Shown: positions 1-8,534, numbered from the stretch's first letter. The stretch: 64,000 nt of DNA from Streptomyces sp. AP-93 (GCF_022808175.1 NZ_JALGBX010000017.1:62001-126000), one strand, 5' to 3'. Notes: generated by a model not told the origin, from the sequence alone. Numbers and translations are program-made.

Positions 1-240
1 AAGGCGGCGCAGGCCGCGTCGGGCGGCAAGGCCGGGGCGAAGGGGGCCAGGGGAGCGAAGGGTCCCGTGGTCGCGACCGACCGTCCCGCCGCCGAACTGG
101 CCGCACTCATCGAGCAGATGACCGAGCGGATGCGGGGCGCGGCCGCGGAGCTGCAGTTCGAGGTCGCGGCCCGGATCCGTGACGAGGTCGGTGAGCTGAA
201 GAAGGAGCTGCGACAGATGAAGGAAGCGGGCCTCGCCTGA
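1..240 (+). CDS. uvrB: UvrB C-terminus (partial), excinuclease ABC subunit B
   Basis: The last 79 codons of a gene that begins before the window; the reading frame is open from base 1 and stops with TGA at 238-240. A Lys/Gly/Ala-rich linker is followed by a UVR helical hairpin with the core ELQFEVAARIRDEV. In UvrB this hairpin binds the matching UVR motif of UvrC during nucleotide excision repair. uvrA and uvrC lie further along the same strand, as in Streptomyces chromosomes. The helicase domain is outside the window, so the assignment rests on the C-terminal motif and the neighbours. Confidence 0.88.
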   Translation, partial: KAAQAASGGKAGAKGARGAKGPVVATDRPAAELAALIEQMTERMRGAAAELQFEVAARIRDEVGELKKELRQMKEAGLA

Positions 241-253
241 CCCGGAGGCGGTC

Positions 254-259
254 AGTAGG
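254..259 (+). promoter_or_regulatory. Candidate -10 (TAGGGT) for terD
   Basis: TAGGGT fits the streptomycete TAnnnT -10 pattern and lies about 70 bases before the terD start. No convincing -35 was found. Weak, sequence-only call. Confidence 0.25.
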
Positions 260-327
260 GTTGGCACCAGCCGCAGGTACACGCTGCGCACCCCCATCGG
301 GGGAGGGCTATGGAGAGGGGACAGCGC

Positions 328-906
328 GTGACGGTCAACATGACCAAGGGTCAGGCCATCAATCTGCAGAAGGCGGACGGAGGCACGCTGACCGCGGTCC
401 GGATGGGCCTCGGCTGGCAGGCGGCCAAGCGCCGGGGGCTGTTCGGCTCGCGGACCCGGGAGATCGACCTCGACGCGTCGGCGGTGCTCTTCGCCGACAA
501 GCAGCCCGTGGACGTGGTCTTCTTCCGGCACCTGCAGAGCGACGACGGCTCGGTCAAGCACACCGGTGACAACCTCGTCGGCGGCGTCGGCCAGGGCGGG
601 GACGACGAGTCGATCCTCGTCGACCTGCAGCGCGTGCCGGTGCACATCGACCAGATCGTCTTCACGGTGAACTCCTTCACCGGCCAGACGTTCCAGGAGG
701 TGGAGAACGCCTTCTGCCGCATCGTCGACGAGACCAACGGCCAGGAGCTGGCCCGCTACACGCTGGACGGTGGCGGCCAGTACACCGCTCAGATCATGGC
801 GAAGGTGTCGCGCGTCGGCACCGGCTGGCAGATGACGGCCCTCGGGAACCCGGCCAACGGCCGTACCTTCCAGGACCTGATGCCGTCGATCCTGCCGCAC
901 CTGTAA
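328..906 (+). CDS. terD: TerD family protein
   Basis: A protein of 192 residues, the usual length for stand-alone TerD domains. The acidic stretch around SDDGSVKHTGDNLVGG, followed by GQGGDDESILVDL, is the Ca2+-binding signature of the TerD/CABP family, which acts in tellurite and general stress resistance. GTG at 328 is chosen because GAGAGGGGA precedes it by about 7 bases; ATG at 310 has no such site and ATG at 340 would lose the conserved MTVNM start. Followed on the same strand by a second TerD-domain gene and a TerC-family gene, forming a small Ter group between uvrB and uvrA. Cytoplasmic; exact biochemical role of the family is unsettled. Confidence 0.9.
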   Translation: MTVNMTKGQAINLQKADGGTLTAVRMGLGWQAAKRRGLFGSRTREIDLDASAVLFADKQPVDVVFFRHLQSDDGSVKHTGDNLVGGVGQGGDDESILVDLQRVPVHIDQIVFTVNSFTGQTFQEVENAFCRIVDETNGQELARYTLDGGGQYTAQIMAKVSRVGTGWQMTALGNPANGRTFQDLMPSILPHL

Positions 907-929
907 GCAGGACCGGCGGCTCGTCAGAG

Positions 930-988
930 CACGGCAGCACAGCAGCACCGCAGAGCAGCACCGCAGCACAGCACGGCACGACCGGGCA
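930..988. repeat. Short CAGCAC-type imperfect tandem repeat
   Basis: The gap between the two TerD genes holds several imperfect copies of AGCACCGCAG and CAGCACAGCA. No gene or clear hairpin is evident; slippage-prone spacer. Confidence 0.5.
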
Positions 989-1035
989 CGATCGAGGGCC
1001 CGGCGGAAGAACGGGTACGGGGGAGGGGCTGCACG

Positions 1036-3057
1036 ATGACGGCCGAACTGGTCCGGGGGCAGAACCACCCCTTGTCCCGGAGCCGGGTGGAGGTCAGGGT
1101 CTCGGCGGGCACACCCGTGCTCGCCCTGGCCCAGCTCGGCGACGACGCGGGCCGGCTCGCCGGCCCCGGTGCGGTCGCCCACCCGGGCGCCCGCACCCTC
1201 CCCGGGCTGGAAGTGCCCGGGGCGGCCTCCGGGCAGCACCGCATAGCGGTCGACCTCGACGCGGTCGCACCGGCCGTCCACCGGGTCGGCTTCGTCCTGG
1301 TCCTGCCGCCCGGCGGACCGGGGCACTTCGGCGCGGTCCCCGCCTCCTACGTGTCCGTGGCCGACCCGGAGGGCGCGGAGCTCGCCGGGTACACACTGAC
1401 CGGACTGGAGACGGAGACCGCCGTCGTGGCCCTTGAGCTGTACCGGCGCCAGGGCGCCTGGAAGGTGCGCGCCGTCGGCCAGGGGTACGCCGCCGGCCTC
1501 GGCGCGCTCCTGGCCGACGCCGGGCTGCCCGCCCCGGCCGCGGCCGAACTGGCCGCCGCCGCCCTGGGCGCGGCGCCGGCCGGGGACATCACCCTGGCCG
1601 CCCGTCCCGGCGGTCCGGCCCCGACCGTCCCGCGCGGGCTCCGGGCTCCCGACCCGGCTCCGGCTCCGGCGCCGGCCTCGGCTCCGGCCCCGGCCCCGGC
1701 CCCGCAGGACGTTCCGCCCGCACCGTCCGCCCCCACGCCCCCGGAGCCGGTCGTCCCGGCCTCCGGAGCCCCGTACGCCGGTACCCCGGGCCCCGTGCCC
1801 GCTCAGGGCGCCGACACCGCGGGCGGCCCGCCCACCATCAGCTACGCCCACCCGCGCCGCCGCACCAGCACCGAGCCGCCCGAGCCCGCGCCGCGCCCGG
1901 CCGCGCCGACGGGGCCGGGCGAGGCGCCCCGCCCCGTCGCCGGGGACGCGAGCGGCTGGTCCATGGAGGAGCGGCTCTACAACCAGGTCTGGGGCATGTT
2001 CGAGGACCTGGCCCGCGCCGTCGCCGCCTACCGCGGCGCCGTCGAGTTCGCCGACTCCCGGATGGACCGCGAGCTCGACGAGGCGCTGTCCGACCCCCGC
2101 CACCGGCTCGGCGGCTCCGGCAACGCCGCGCGGGACGCCGCCCGGGCCCGCCGCGAGGAACTGGTCGCGCGGGCGCAGGAAGTCCTCGACCGGGACCTGG
2201 TCCAGCTCACCGCCGAGTCCGAGGTGGTCGAGCCCGCGCTGCCCGCCGCGTACGCGCGCTGGGACGATCCGGTCTGGCAGGCGCACTCCGTGCCCGCCGA
2301 GGCCCCCCTCGCCCTGCGCCTGGGCGACCTCCACCTGCCCGAGCGGCCCGACCTGCGCATCCCCATGCTGGTCCGGGTCCCGCTGGAGCGCGGGCTGTGG
2401 ATAGACAACGGCCGTACCGGCTCCGAGGCGGCCATGGCGATGGACACCGACCGGCTGCGCCGGGCCGCCATGGACATGGCCGTCGCGCACGCGGCGCGGA
2501 TGCTGGCTGCCCACCCCGCCGACCGGTTCGCCGTCCACGTCATCGACGCGGCCGGAGCCGGAGCCGCCTCGCTGGCACCGCTGGTGCGCGCCGGAGTGCT
2601 GGCCGGGGCGCCCGCCGCCGGGGCCGCGGGGGTCACCGAGACCCTGGAGCGGCTGACCCGCCGGGTGGACCTCGTACAGATGGCGGTGCGGGCCGGTGCT
2701 CCCGAGGACCTGCCGCCCGATGTGGACACCTCCGACCAGCTGCTGATCGTGCACGACTTCCCGCACGGCTTCGACGACCGCGCCGTCACCCGTTTGCGCT
2801 ACCTCGCCGACGAGGGCCCGGCGGTCGGCGTGCACCTCCTGATGGTCGCGGACCGTGACGAGGCCTCGGCCTACGGGCCGCTGCTGGACCCGCTGTGGCG
2901 CTCGCTGATGCGGCTGTCGCCCGTACCGGACAACCACCTCGCCGACCCCTGGGTCCACCACGCCTGGATCTTCGAGCCGGATCTGCCCCCGCAGGGCAGC
3001 CGGGTCCTCGACCAGGCGCTGGAGCGGGTCGCGGCGGCCCGGGGCGGCGCGCGGTAG
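1036..3057 (+). CDS. TerD-domain protein with Pro/Ala-rich linker and FtsK-like C-terminal region
   Basis: A protein of 673 residues. Residues about 1-170 resemble a TerD-type beta sandwich. Residues about 190-300 are a Pro/Ala/Glu-rich linker, probably disordered. A helical segment follows (about 310-400), then a region that reads like an FtsK/SpoIIIE-type ATPase core (LRIPMLVRVPLERGLWIDNG, later LLIVHDFPHGFDDRAVTRLR and VGVHLLMVADRDE) but with no visible Walker A GxxGxGK[ST]. It may therefore be a catalytically dead motor fold. Start ATG 1036 has GGGAGGGG about 7 bases upstream. Probably co-functional with terD just upstream. Function unknown; the FtsK-like assignment is my inference from motif layout. 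Confidence 0.75.
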   Translation: MTAELVRGQNHPLSRSRVEVRVSAGTPVLALAQLGDDAGRLAGPGAVAHPGARTLPGLEVPGAASGQHRIAVDLDAVAPAVHRVGFVLVLPPGGPGHFGAVPASYVSVADPEGAELAGYTLTGLETETAVVALELYRRQGAWKVRAVGQGYAAGLGALLADAGLPAPAAAELAAAALGAAPAGDITLAARPGGPAPTVPRGLRAPDPAPAPAPASAPAPAPAPQDVPPAPSAPTPPEPVVPASGAPYAGTPGPVPAQGADTAGGPPTISYAHPRRRTSTEPPEPAPRPAAPTGPGEAPRPVAGDASGWSMEERLYNQVWGMFEDLARAVAAYRGAVEFADSRMDRELDEALSDPRHRLGGSGNAARDAARARREELVARAQEVLDRDLVQLTAESEVVEPALPAAYARWDDPVWQAHSVPAEAPLALRLGDLHLPERPDLRIPMLVRVPLERGLWIDNGRTGSEAAMAMDTDRLRRAAMDMAVAHAARMLAAHPADRFAVHVIDAAGAGAASLAPLVRAGVLAGAPAAGAAGVTETLERLTRRVDLVQMAVRAGAPEDLPPDVDTSDQLLIVHDFPHGFDDRAVTRLRYLADEGPAVGVHLLMVADRDEASAYGPLLDPLWRSLMRLSPVPDNHLADPWVHHAWIFEPDLPPQGSRVLDQALERVAAARGGAR

Positions 3058-3061
3058 CGGC

Positions 3062-3085
3062 GGCCGGGCGGTCCGCCGCCCGGCC
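3062..3085 (+). terminator. GC-rich hairpin after the TerD-domain gene
   Basis: Perfect 10-bp inverted repeat (GGCCGGGCGG / CCGCCCGGCC) 5 bases after the stop codon; no T tract, as is common in Streptomyces. Confidence 0.6.
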
Positions 3086-3159
3086 TCGATGACCGGCCAC
3101 TGACCAGTTCTTGGGGTCCCCTTTACCTAAAGTGCCTACGACGGGTACCCTGGTGAGCG

Positions 3160-3314
3160 CGGAGGGGAGTATTCCTGCTTTCCTGCTACGGCGTGCCCGT
3201 CAATACGGACTGCAATCGGTCCCGGGGCGCCGGCCCGTGGCCTCCTGGCCGTCCGGGTGGAAGAGACCTCCGGCAGCGATGACGCTGACAAAGTTCTGAG
3301 CCATCTGCCGGAGG
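3160..3314 (+). promoter_or_regulatory. yybP-ykoY type (Mn2+) riboswitch with ribosome-site sequestering arm, upstream of terC-family gene
   Basis: The leader contains the yybP-ykoY layout: P1 5' strand CGGAGG (3160-3165) directly followed by GGAGUA, a CGUCAAUACGG segment (3198-3208) typical of the second conserved loop, and AGAGACCUCCG (3262-3272), whose CCUCCG closes P1. CCUCCGGCAG (3267-3276) is also perfectly complementary over 10 bp to CUGCCGGAGG (3305-3314), which holds the Shine-Dalgarno. The two pairings exclude each other: aptamer folded means P1 formed and the ribosome site free. This predicts translational activation by ligand. The family senses Mn2+ and often precedes TerC-type exporters, exactly the gene found here. 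Confidence 0.82.
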
Positions 3315-3324
3315 CGTGTTAATT

Positions 3325-4317
3325 GTGGACGTTTCGTTGACCCTCTGGGTGCTGACCATTCTTGGTCTGAGCATCCTCATCGGCGCCGATTTCTTCATCG
3401 GCCGCAAACCGCACGACGTCTCCATGAAGGAAGCGGGCATCTGGACGGTCGTCTGGATCGCCCTCGCGGTGCTCTTCGGCATCGGCCTGCTGGTGTTCGG
3501 CCACGGCCATGCCTCGCAGGAGTTCTTCGCCGGCTTCATCACCGAGAAGTCCCTGAGCGTGGACAACCTCTTCGTCTTCGTCCTGATCATGGCGAAGTTC
3601 GCGGTCCCCTCACAGCTCCAGCAGCGCGTGCTGCTGATCGGCGTGCTGATCGCCCTGGTCCTGCGCGCCATCTTCATCGCCGCCGGTGCCGCGATCATCA
3701 CCAACTTCTCGTGGGTCTTCTACATCTTCGGCGCGTTCCTCATCTACACCGCGTGGAAGCTGATCCAGGAAGCCCGCAAGGACGAGGAGGAAGAGGAGTT
3801 CGAGGAGAACCGTCTCCTCAAGTCCATCGAGAAGAAGTTCGGCGTCGCCGACCGCTACCACGGCACGAAGCTCTTCATCCAGAGCAACGGCAAGCGCGTC
3901 CTGACCCCGCTGATGGTCGTCATGCTCGCCATCGGCACCACCGACGTGCTGTTCGCCCTGGACTCGATCCCCGCGATCTTCGGCCTCACCCAGGACCCGT
4001 ACATCGTCTTCACCGCGAACGCCTTCGCGCTGATGGGTCTGCGCCAGCTGTACTTCCTCATCGGCGGCCTGCTCAAGAAGCTGGTCCACCTCAGCTACGG
4101 CCTCTCCGTCATCCTCGGCTTCATCGGCATCAAGCTCGTGCTGCACGCCCTGCACGAGTCGGGCCTGCACGTCCCGCAGATCTCCATCCCGGTCTCCCTG
4201 GGCGTCATCTGCGGTGTCCTGGTGATCACCACGATCACCAGCCTGATCGCCTCGAAGAAGCAGTCCGAAGCCGAGGCCGCCGAGGCCGCCGCCGGCCCGG
4301 AGCGCATCGACGCCTGA
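3325..4317 (+). CDS. TerC family integral membrane protein (probable Mn2+ exporter)
   Basis: About 330 residues with seven or more hydrophobic segments. The N-terminus has LTILGLSILIGADFFIGRKPHDVS and the later SVDNLFVFVLIMAKF and TTDVLFALDSIPAIFGLT, where the intramembrane acidic residues are the TerC family signature. TerC/Alx-type proteins export manganese and contribute to metal and tellurite tolerance. GTG 3325 is preferred because GGAGG (3310-3314) is 10 bases away; GTG 3316 would leave only one base and adds a TTA codon. Controlled by the predicted riboswitch just upstream. The C-terminus is charged and Ala/Glu-rich. Confidence 0.9.
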   Translation: MDVSLTLWVLTILGLSILIGADFFIGRKPHDVSMKEAGIWTVVWIALAVLFGIGLLVFGHGHASQEFFAGFITEKSLSVDNLFVFVLIMAKFAVPSQLQQRVLLIGVLIALVLRAIFIAAGAAIITNFSWVFYIFGAFLIYTAWKLIQEARKDEEEEEFEENRLLKSIEKKFGVADRYHGTKLFIQSNGKRVLTPLMVVMLAIGTTDVLFALDSIPAIFGLTQDPYIVFTANAFALMGLRQLYFLIGGLLKKLVHLSYGLSVILGFIGIKLVLHALHESGLHVPQISIPVSLGVICGVLVITTITSLIASKKQSEAEAAEAAAGPERIDA

Positions 4318-4324
4318 TCCGGGC

Positions 4325-4353
4325 CCACCCCGGTCGCCGCGCGACCGGGGTGG
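4325..4353 (+). terminator. Strong hairpin after the terC-family gene
   Basis: Perfect 13-bp stem (CCACCCCGGTCGC / GCGACCGGGGTGG) with a 3-base loop, 7 bases after the stop codon. Confidence 0.8.
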
Positions 4354-4408
4354 CCCGGGCCTAGGCTGAGGATGCTGCCTTGGCCGTCGTGCGACAGGAG
4401 GCCCTGCG

Positions 4409-5638
4409 ATGAGGGCGACCCGTATGCGTATGCGCAGGGCCTGCGTGGCCGTCTCGGCCGCCGGCGCACTCCTGGTGCCGGTCGTCGCGGGCACCGCGTA
4501 CGGGGCCACCGCCCCGGCGCGGTCCGTGTCCGCGGCCCCGTCCCCGGACGCCGATACGGAGTTCCCACAGCTCACCCCCGCCGTCGCGGCCCGACTGGAC
4601 ACGGCCGTCCGCCAGGTCATGGAGCAGGCTCAGGTGCCGGGCGTGACCGTGGGCCTGTGGGCCCCCGGCAAGGGCAGCTACGTGAAGTCCTTCGGTGTGG
4701 CCGACAAGGCGACCGGCGAGCCGATGAAGCCCGGTCTCGGGGTCCGGATCGGCAGCGAGACCAAGACGTTCACGGTCACCGCCCTCCTCCAGCTGGTCGA
4801 CCAGGGCAAGCTCGCCCTGGACGACCCGATCGGCAAGTACATCAGCGGCGTCCCGAACGGGGACCGCATCACCCTGCGCGAACTCGCGGGCATGCGCAGC
4901 GGGCTCTTCAACTACAGCGAGGACCCGGGCTTCGACAAGGAGCTCAGCGGCACCTCCACCTTCACGCCGCAGCAGCTGCTCGACATCTCCTTCAAGCATC
5001 CGGTGAACTTCGAGCCGGGCGCGAAGTTCGAGTACTCCAACACCAACCTGATCCTGCTCGGCCTGCTGGTGGAGAAGATCACCGGCCGGCCGATCCACGA
5101 GGTCATCGGGCAGGACGTGGTGAAGCCCGCCGGGCTGAGCGGCCGCACGCTCTTCCCCGTCGGCAAGGAGTTCCCCGAGCCGCACGCACACGGCTACACC
5201 AACGACCTGCCCGGCGGGAAGATCGTGGACGCGACCGACTTCGACCCGTCCTGGGCCTGGGCCGCCGGAGCGATGGTCTCCGACCTGGAGGACCTGCGCA
5301 GCTGGGCGAAGACCCTCGCCACCGGCACCCTGCTGACCCCCGAGACCCAGGCCGAGCGGCTGAAGACCCAGCCGATCGGCATCATCCCCGGCGCGGGCTA
5401 CGGGCTCGGCATCTTCAACGTCCAGGGCTGGATCGGCCACAACGGCTCGCTGCCCGGGTACGAGACGCTGACCGTCTACCTGCCGCAGGAGCAGGCCACC
5501 ATGGTCGTCGTCCTCAACACCGACGACCTGTACAAGGGCCAGGAGCCCAGCACCCTCTTCGGGGAGGCCGTCACCAGCATCGTGACCCCCGGCCACGTGT
5601 ACCCGGGACACAAGCCGACCGTGCCCCAGAAGGACTGA
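4409..5638 (+). CDS. Secreted serine hydrolase (class C beta-lactamase / D-Ala-D-Ala carboxypeptidase fold)
   Basis: A protein of 409 residues with an Arg-rich N-terminus, hydrophobic core and Ala-rich cleavage region (about residues 1-35), so exported. Active-site motifs of the family are visible: S116-E-T-K119 (SxxK nucleophile), Y209-S-N (YxN) and a late GHNGSLPGYE in the position of the third motif. Such proteins act on peptidoglycan stem peptides or other D-amino acid substrates; substrate cannot be told from sequence. Start ATG is 9 bases after AGGAGG. Flanked by terminators on both sides, so probably monocistronic. Confidence 0.9.
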   Translation: MRATRMRMRRACVAVSAAGALLVPVVAGTAYGATAPARSVSAAPSPDADTEFPQLTPAVAARLDTAVRQVMEQAQVPGVTVGLWAPGKGSYVKSFGVADKATGEPMKPGLGVRIGSETKTFTVTALLQLVDQGKLALDDPIGKYISGVPNGDRITLRELAGMRSGLFNYSEDPGFDKELSGTSTFTPQQLLDISFKHPVNFEPGAKFEYSNTNLILLGLLVEKITGRPIHEVIGQDVVKPAGLSGRTLFPVGKEFPEPHAHGYTNDLPGGKIVDATDFDPSWAWAAGAMVSDLEDLRSWAKTLATGTLLTPETQAERLKTQPIGIIPGAGYGLGIFNVQGWIGHNGSLPGYETLTVYLPQEQATMVVVLNTDDLYKGQEPSTLFGEAVTSIVTPGHVYPGHKPTVPQKD

Positions 5639-5657
5639 CCGGATCCGAGCCCCGCGG

Positions 5658-7058
5658 CTACACGGGGGCGGCCGCTTCGGCCGCCCCCTTCTCCGCGTCC
5701 GCGCCCGTCCGCTGCCGTACGACCACCGGGTTGGTCTCCGGCAGCAGCGCGAAACAGGCCAGCGAGACCAGGGCGATCGCCGTCAGGTACACGGCCACGG
5801 CCCACGGCGGGCCGGAGCCGTCAGCCAGCGCCGTCGCCACGATCGGGGTCAGCGCACCACCCAGCACCCCGCCGAGGTTGTAGCCCACGGCCGCGCCCGT
5901 GCAGCGGATCCGCGGGGCGTACAGCTCCGGCAGGTAGGCGCCCACCACCGCGAACATCGTCACCATGCCGAGCAGGGCGCCGAACAGGCCCACCGTCATC
6001 AGCAGCGGGTCCGCGGTGCGCAGCAGCGCCACGAACGGGAACATCCACAGCGCGGACGCGGCGCAGCCCGCCAGGCACAGCGGGCGTCGGCCGTAGCGGT
6101 CGCCGAGCACCGCGATCACCGGGGTGGCTACCCCCTTGAGGGCGACGGCCACCATGATGCAGGCCAGCATGACGGAGCGGTGCACACCGAGGTGCTCGGT
6201 GGCGTACGCGAGGGACCAGGTGGTGACCGCGTAGAAGACGGCGTAGCCCACGGCCAGGGCCCCGCCGGTCAGCAGGAGCAGGCGCCAGTGGCCCCGTAGG
6301 ACCTCGGCCAGGGGAGCTTCGGCCCGGTGGCCGGTCTCGGCCAGGGCACGGAACTGCGGGGTCTCCTCCACCGAGCGGCGCAGCCACAGCCCGGTCAGGG
6401 CCAGCAGCCCCGCCACCCAGAACGGCACCCGCCAGCCCCAGGCGGCGAACTGCCCGTCGGACAGCGTGCTCGACAGGGTCAGCATCAGGCCGTTGGCCAG
6501 CAGGAACCCCACCGCCGGGCCCATCTGCGGGAAGCTCGACCACAGTCCGCGCCGCCCCTCGGGTGCGTGCTCCGAGGTCAGCAGCACCGCGCCGCCCCAC
6601 TCGCCGCCGAGGCCGAGGCCCTGGAGGAAGCGCAGCAGGACCAGCAGGATCGGCGCGGCCATCCCGATGGAGGCGTACGAGGGCACGCAGCCCACCGCCA
6701 CCGTGGCCAGGCCGGTGAGCAGCAGGGAGGCGAGCAGGACCGGGCGGCGGCCGTACCGGTCGCCGATGTGGCCGAAGACGGCGGAGCCGAGGGGGCGGGC
6801 GAGGAAGCCGACGCCGAAGGTGCCGAAGGCGGCGAGGGTCCCGGCGAGCGGGGAGAACGAGGGGAAGAACAGCGGCCCGAGCACCAGGGCGGCGGCGGTG
6901 CCGTAGACGAAGAAGTCGTAGAACTCGATGGCGGTGCCGACGAGGGAGGCCGTGGCGAGCCGGAGCATCGAGGGGGAGGCGGAGGAGCGGGACGGGGCGG
7001 CGGCGGCCGGGACGGCCTTGGCCTGGGGGAGGGGAGCGGGAGAGGGGTCCTGTTGCAT
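5658..7058 (-). CDS. MFS transporter, metabolite:H+ symporter (MHS) family
   Basis: A protein of 466 residues with about 12 membrane segments. It has TASLVGTAIEFYDFFVYGTA at the first helix and the loop 2-3 motif GHIGDRYGRRPVLL, repeated in the second half as LGDRYGRRPLCL. This arrangement and GLGLGGEWGG are typical of the MHS branch (citrate, alpha-ketoglutarate, shikimate and proline/betaine carriers). The N-terminal 30 residues are Pro/Ala/Ser-rich and cytosolic. Substrate unknown. Transcribed toward the serine hydrolase. No Shine-Dalgarno is visible at ATG 7058. Confidence 0.92.
   Translation of the reverse strand: MQQDPSPAPLPQAKAVPAAAAPSRSSASPSMLRLATASLVGTAIEFYDFFVYGTAAALVLGPLFFPSFSPLAGTLAAFGTFGVGFLARPLGSAVFGHIGDRYGRRPVLLASLLLTGLATVAVGCVPSYASIGMAAPILLVLLRFLQGLGLGGEWGGAVLLTSEHAPEGRRGLWSSFPQMGPAVGFLLANGLMLTLSSTLSDGQFAAWGWRVPFWVAGLLALTGLWLRRSVEETPQFRALAETGHRAEAPLAEVLRGHWRLLLLTGGALAVGYAVFYAVTTWSLAYATEHLGVHRSVMLACIMVAVALKGVATPVIAVLGDRYGRRPLCLAGCAASALWMFPFVALLRTADPLLMTVGLFGALLGMVTMFAVVGAYLPELYAPRIRCTGAAVGYNLGGVLGGALTPIVATALADGSGPPWAVAVYLTAIALVSLACFALLPETNPVVVRQRTGADAEKGAAEAAAPV
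5664..5688. terminator. Bidirectional hairpin between convergent genes
   Basis: 10-bp inverted repeat GGGGGCGGCC / GGCCGCCCCC. It lies just after the serine hydrolase and inside the last codons of the facing MFS gene, so it can serve both. Confidence 0.65.
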
Positions 7059-7171
7059 GGTGCAGCAATTACCCTGCCCCGCCCCCTCAGGACGTGCGTT
7101 CGGCCATCAATGACCGGAAGGGAGTGCGGTCCGGCGTGAGGTTGACGGGCCGGCGCCCCCTTCGCCGCCCG

Positions 7172-7828
7172 CTACCAGCCGCGCTCGCGCCATTCGGTCA
7201 GGTGGGGCCGCTCGGCGCCGAGCGTGGTGTCGTTGCCGTGGCCGGGGTAGACCCAGGTCTCGTCCGGCAGCCGCTCGAAGAGCTTGTGCTCCACGTCGTC
7301 GACGAGCTGGGCGAAGGCCTTCGGGTCGCCCCAGGTGTTGCCGACGCCGCCGGGGAAGAGGCAGTCGCCGGTGAACACGTGCGGGTGTCCGTGCGGGTCG
7401 TCGTAGACCAGCGCGATCGAGCCGGGGGTGTGGCCGACAAGGTGGCGGGCGGTCAGCGTGACCCGGCCGACCGTGATCGTGTCGCCGTCCTCGACGGGCA
7501 CGTCGGTCGGGACCGGGATGCCCTCCGCGTCGTAGCGGCCCGCGTACGTCCGCGCGCCGGTCGCTCCGACCACGTCCGCCAGCGCGCCCCAGTGGTCGCC
7601 GTGCTGGTGGGTGGTGACCACGGAGGCGATGCCGCCGTCGCCGATCAGGCTCAGCAGGGTCTGCGGCTCCGCGGCCGCGTCGATGAGCAGCTGCTCGTCG
7701 GTGGCCCGGCAGCGCAGCAGGTAGGCGTTGTTGTTCATCCCGCCCACCGCGACTTTGGAAATCATCAGGTCCGAGAGTTCGTGCACGTCGGCCGGACCGC
7801 CGACCTTGACCGCTCCGCTGTACGTCAT
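7172..7828 (-). CDS. MBL fold metallo-hydrolase (glyoxalase II-like)
   Basis: A protein of 218 residues with the binuclear-metal signature THQHGDHWGAL near residue 75 and later VGHTPGSIALVY, FTGDCLF and YPGHGNDTT, the ordered metal ligands of the metallo-beta-lactamase fold. The motif set resembles small hydroxyacylglutathione-hydrolase-like enzymes, which hydrolyse thioesters of glutathione or mycothiol. The gene starts 9 bases after the stop of the mycothiol-dependent isomerase-like gene, suggesting a two-gene thiol-linked unit. TAGGAT 6 bases before the ATG could also give a leaderless transcript. Confidence 0.9.
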   Translation of the reverse strand: MTYSGAVKVGGPADVHELSDLMISKVAVGGMNNNAYLLRCRATDEQLLIDAAAEPQTLLSLIGDGGIASVVTTHQHGDHWGALADVVGATGARTYAGRYDAEGIPVPTDVPVEDGDTITVGRVTLTARHLVGHTPGSIALVYDDPHGHPHVFTGDCLFPGGVGNTWGDPKAFAQLVDDVEHKLFERLPDETWVYPGHGNDTTLGAERPHLTEWRERGW

Positions 7829-7834
7829 GGACCG

Positions 7835-7840
7835 ATCCTA
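7835..7840 (-). promoter_or_regulatory. Candidate -10 (TAGGAT) for the MBL gene, overlapping the upstream stop codon
   Basis: On the minus strand TAGGAT lies 6 bases before ATG 7828, and its first three bases are the TAG stop of the upstream gene. Fits the leaderless pattern seen elsewhere in the window. Confidence 0.3.
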
Positions 7841-8527
7841 GAGCGGCGGGAGGGCCGGCAGGGGTCCGCCCTCGGTGGTCAGGGAGGCTCCCTTGTCCGC
7901 GCGGCCGGCCAGCCAGCCCAGGAGCGCGGCGGCGGTGCCGGTGACGGTGACGGCCGGGTCGCCGGCGGAGCCGGTGCGCCAGTGGCGTCCGTCGGCGGCG
8001 GACAGGGCGGTGGGCGGCACGTCCGGGCGTCCCGACCAGCGGTCGGCCAGGAACTCGATCTCCCGGCCGGTGAACTCCTCCGGCAGGTCGGAGAGCTCGT
8101 AGCCGATGTTCAGGTCGACGTGGTGCAGCTCGACCTCGATCAGGCGCCGGAAGGGCACCCGGGCCGCCGTGTCGGTGACCCCGTTGCGGAGCTCCACGGT
8201 GCGGGTCCAGTCCTGCGGGCGCTCGGCGACGGCCTGCCAGCGATCCGCGGAATGCCGGACGTCTTCGAGCTGTTCCAGAAGGGGTCGGCCGAAGTCGCGC
8301 TCGATGTCCGCCTCGCGGGCGGCGCCGCTCTCGTACATCGGGCGGCCCTCGAAGACGTTCACCAGGGCGTCGGCGTTGCGGGCGAGGTGGGCCAGGATGT
8401 GGCCACGCGTCCAGCCGGGGAGATGTGACTCTTCGGCCAGGGCGGCGTTGTCCAGCTTCGCGGCCGCGGTCAGCAGCCGGTCCGTGGCCTCACGTACGGA
8501 TCGCAGGTCATGCGCATGGTCAATCAT
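7838..8527 (-). CDS. Maleylpyruvate isomerase family mycothiol-dependent enzyme
   Basis: A protein of 229 residues with the MDMPI/DinB N-terminal signature SHLPGWTRGHILAHLARNADAL (residues about 35-56), including the metal-ligand His, and later EVELHHVDLNIGYE with two further His. Family members use mycothiol, the actinobacterial low-molecular-weight thiol, as cofactor or substrate. ATG 8527 is chosen because the family begins here and TAGGCT lies 7 bases upstream; longer forms have no support. Probably read together with the MBL gene. Confidence 0.85.
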   Translation of the reverse strand: MIDHAHDLRSVREATDRLLTAAAKLDNAALAEESHLPGWTRGHILAHLARNADALVNVFEGRPMYESGAAREADIERDFGRPLLEQLEDVRHSADRWQAVAERPQDWTRTVELRNGVTDTAARVPFRRLIEVELHHVDLNIGYELSDLPEEFTGREIEFLADRWSGRPDVPPTALSAADGRHWRTGSAGDPAVTVTGTAAALLGWLAGRADKGASLTTEGGPLPALPPL

Positions 8528-8534
8528 GCGGCCG

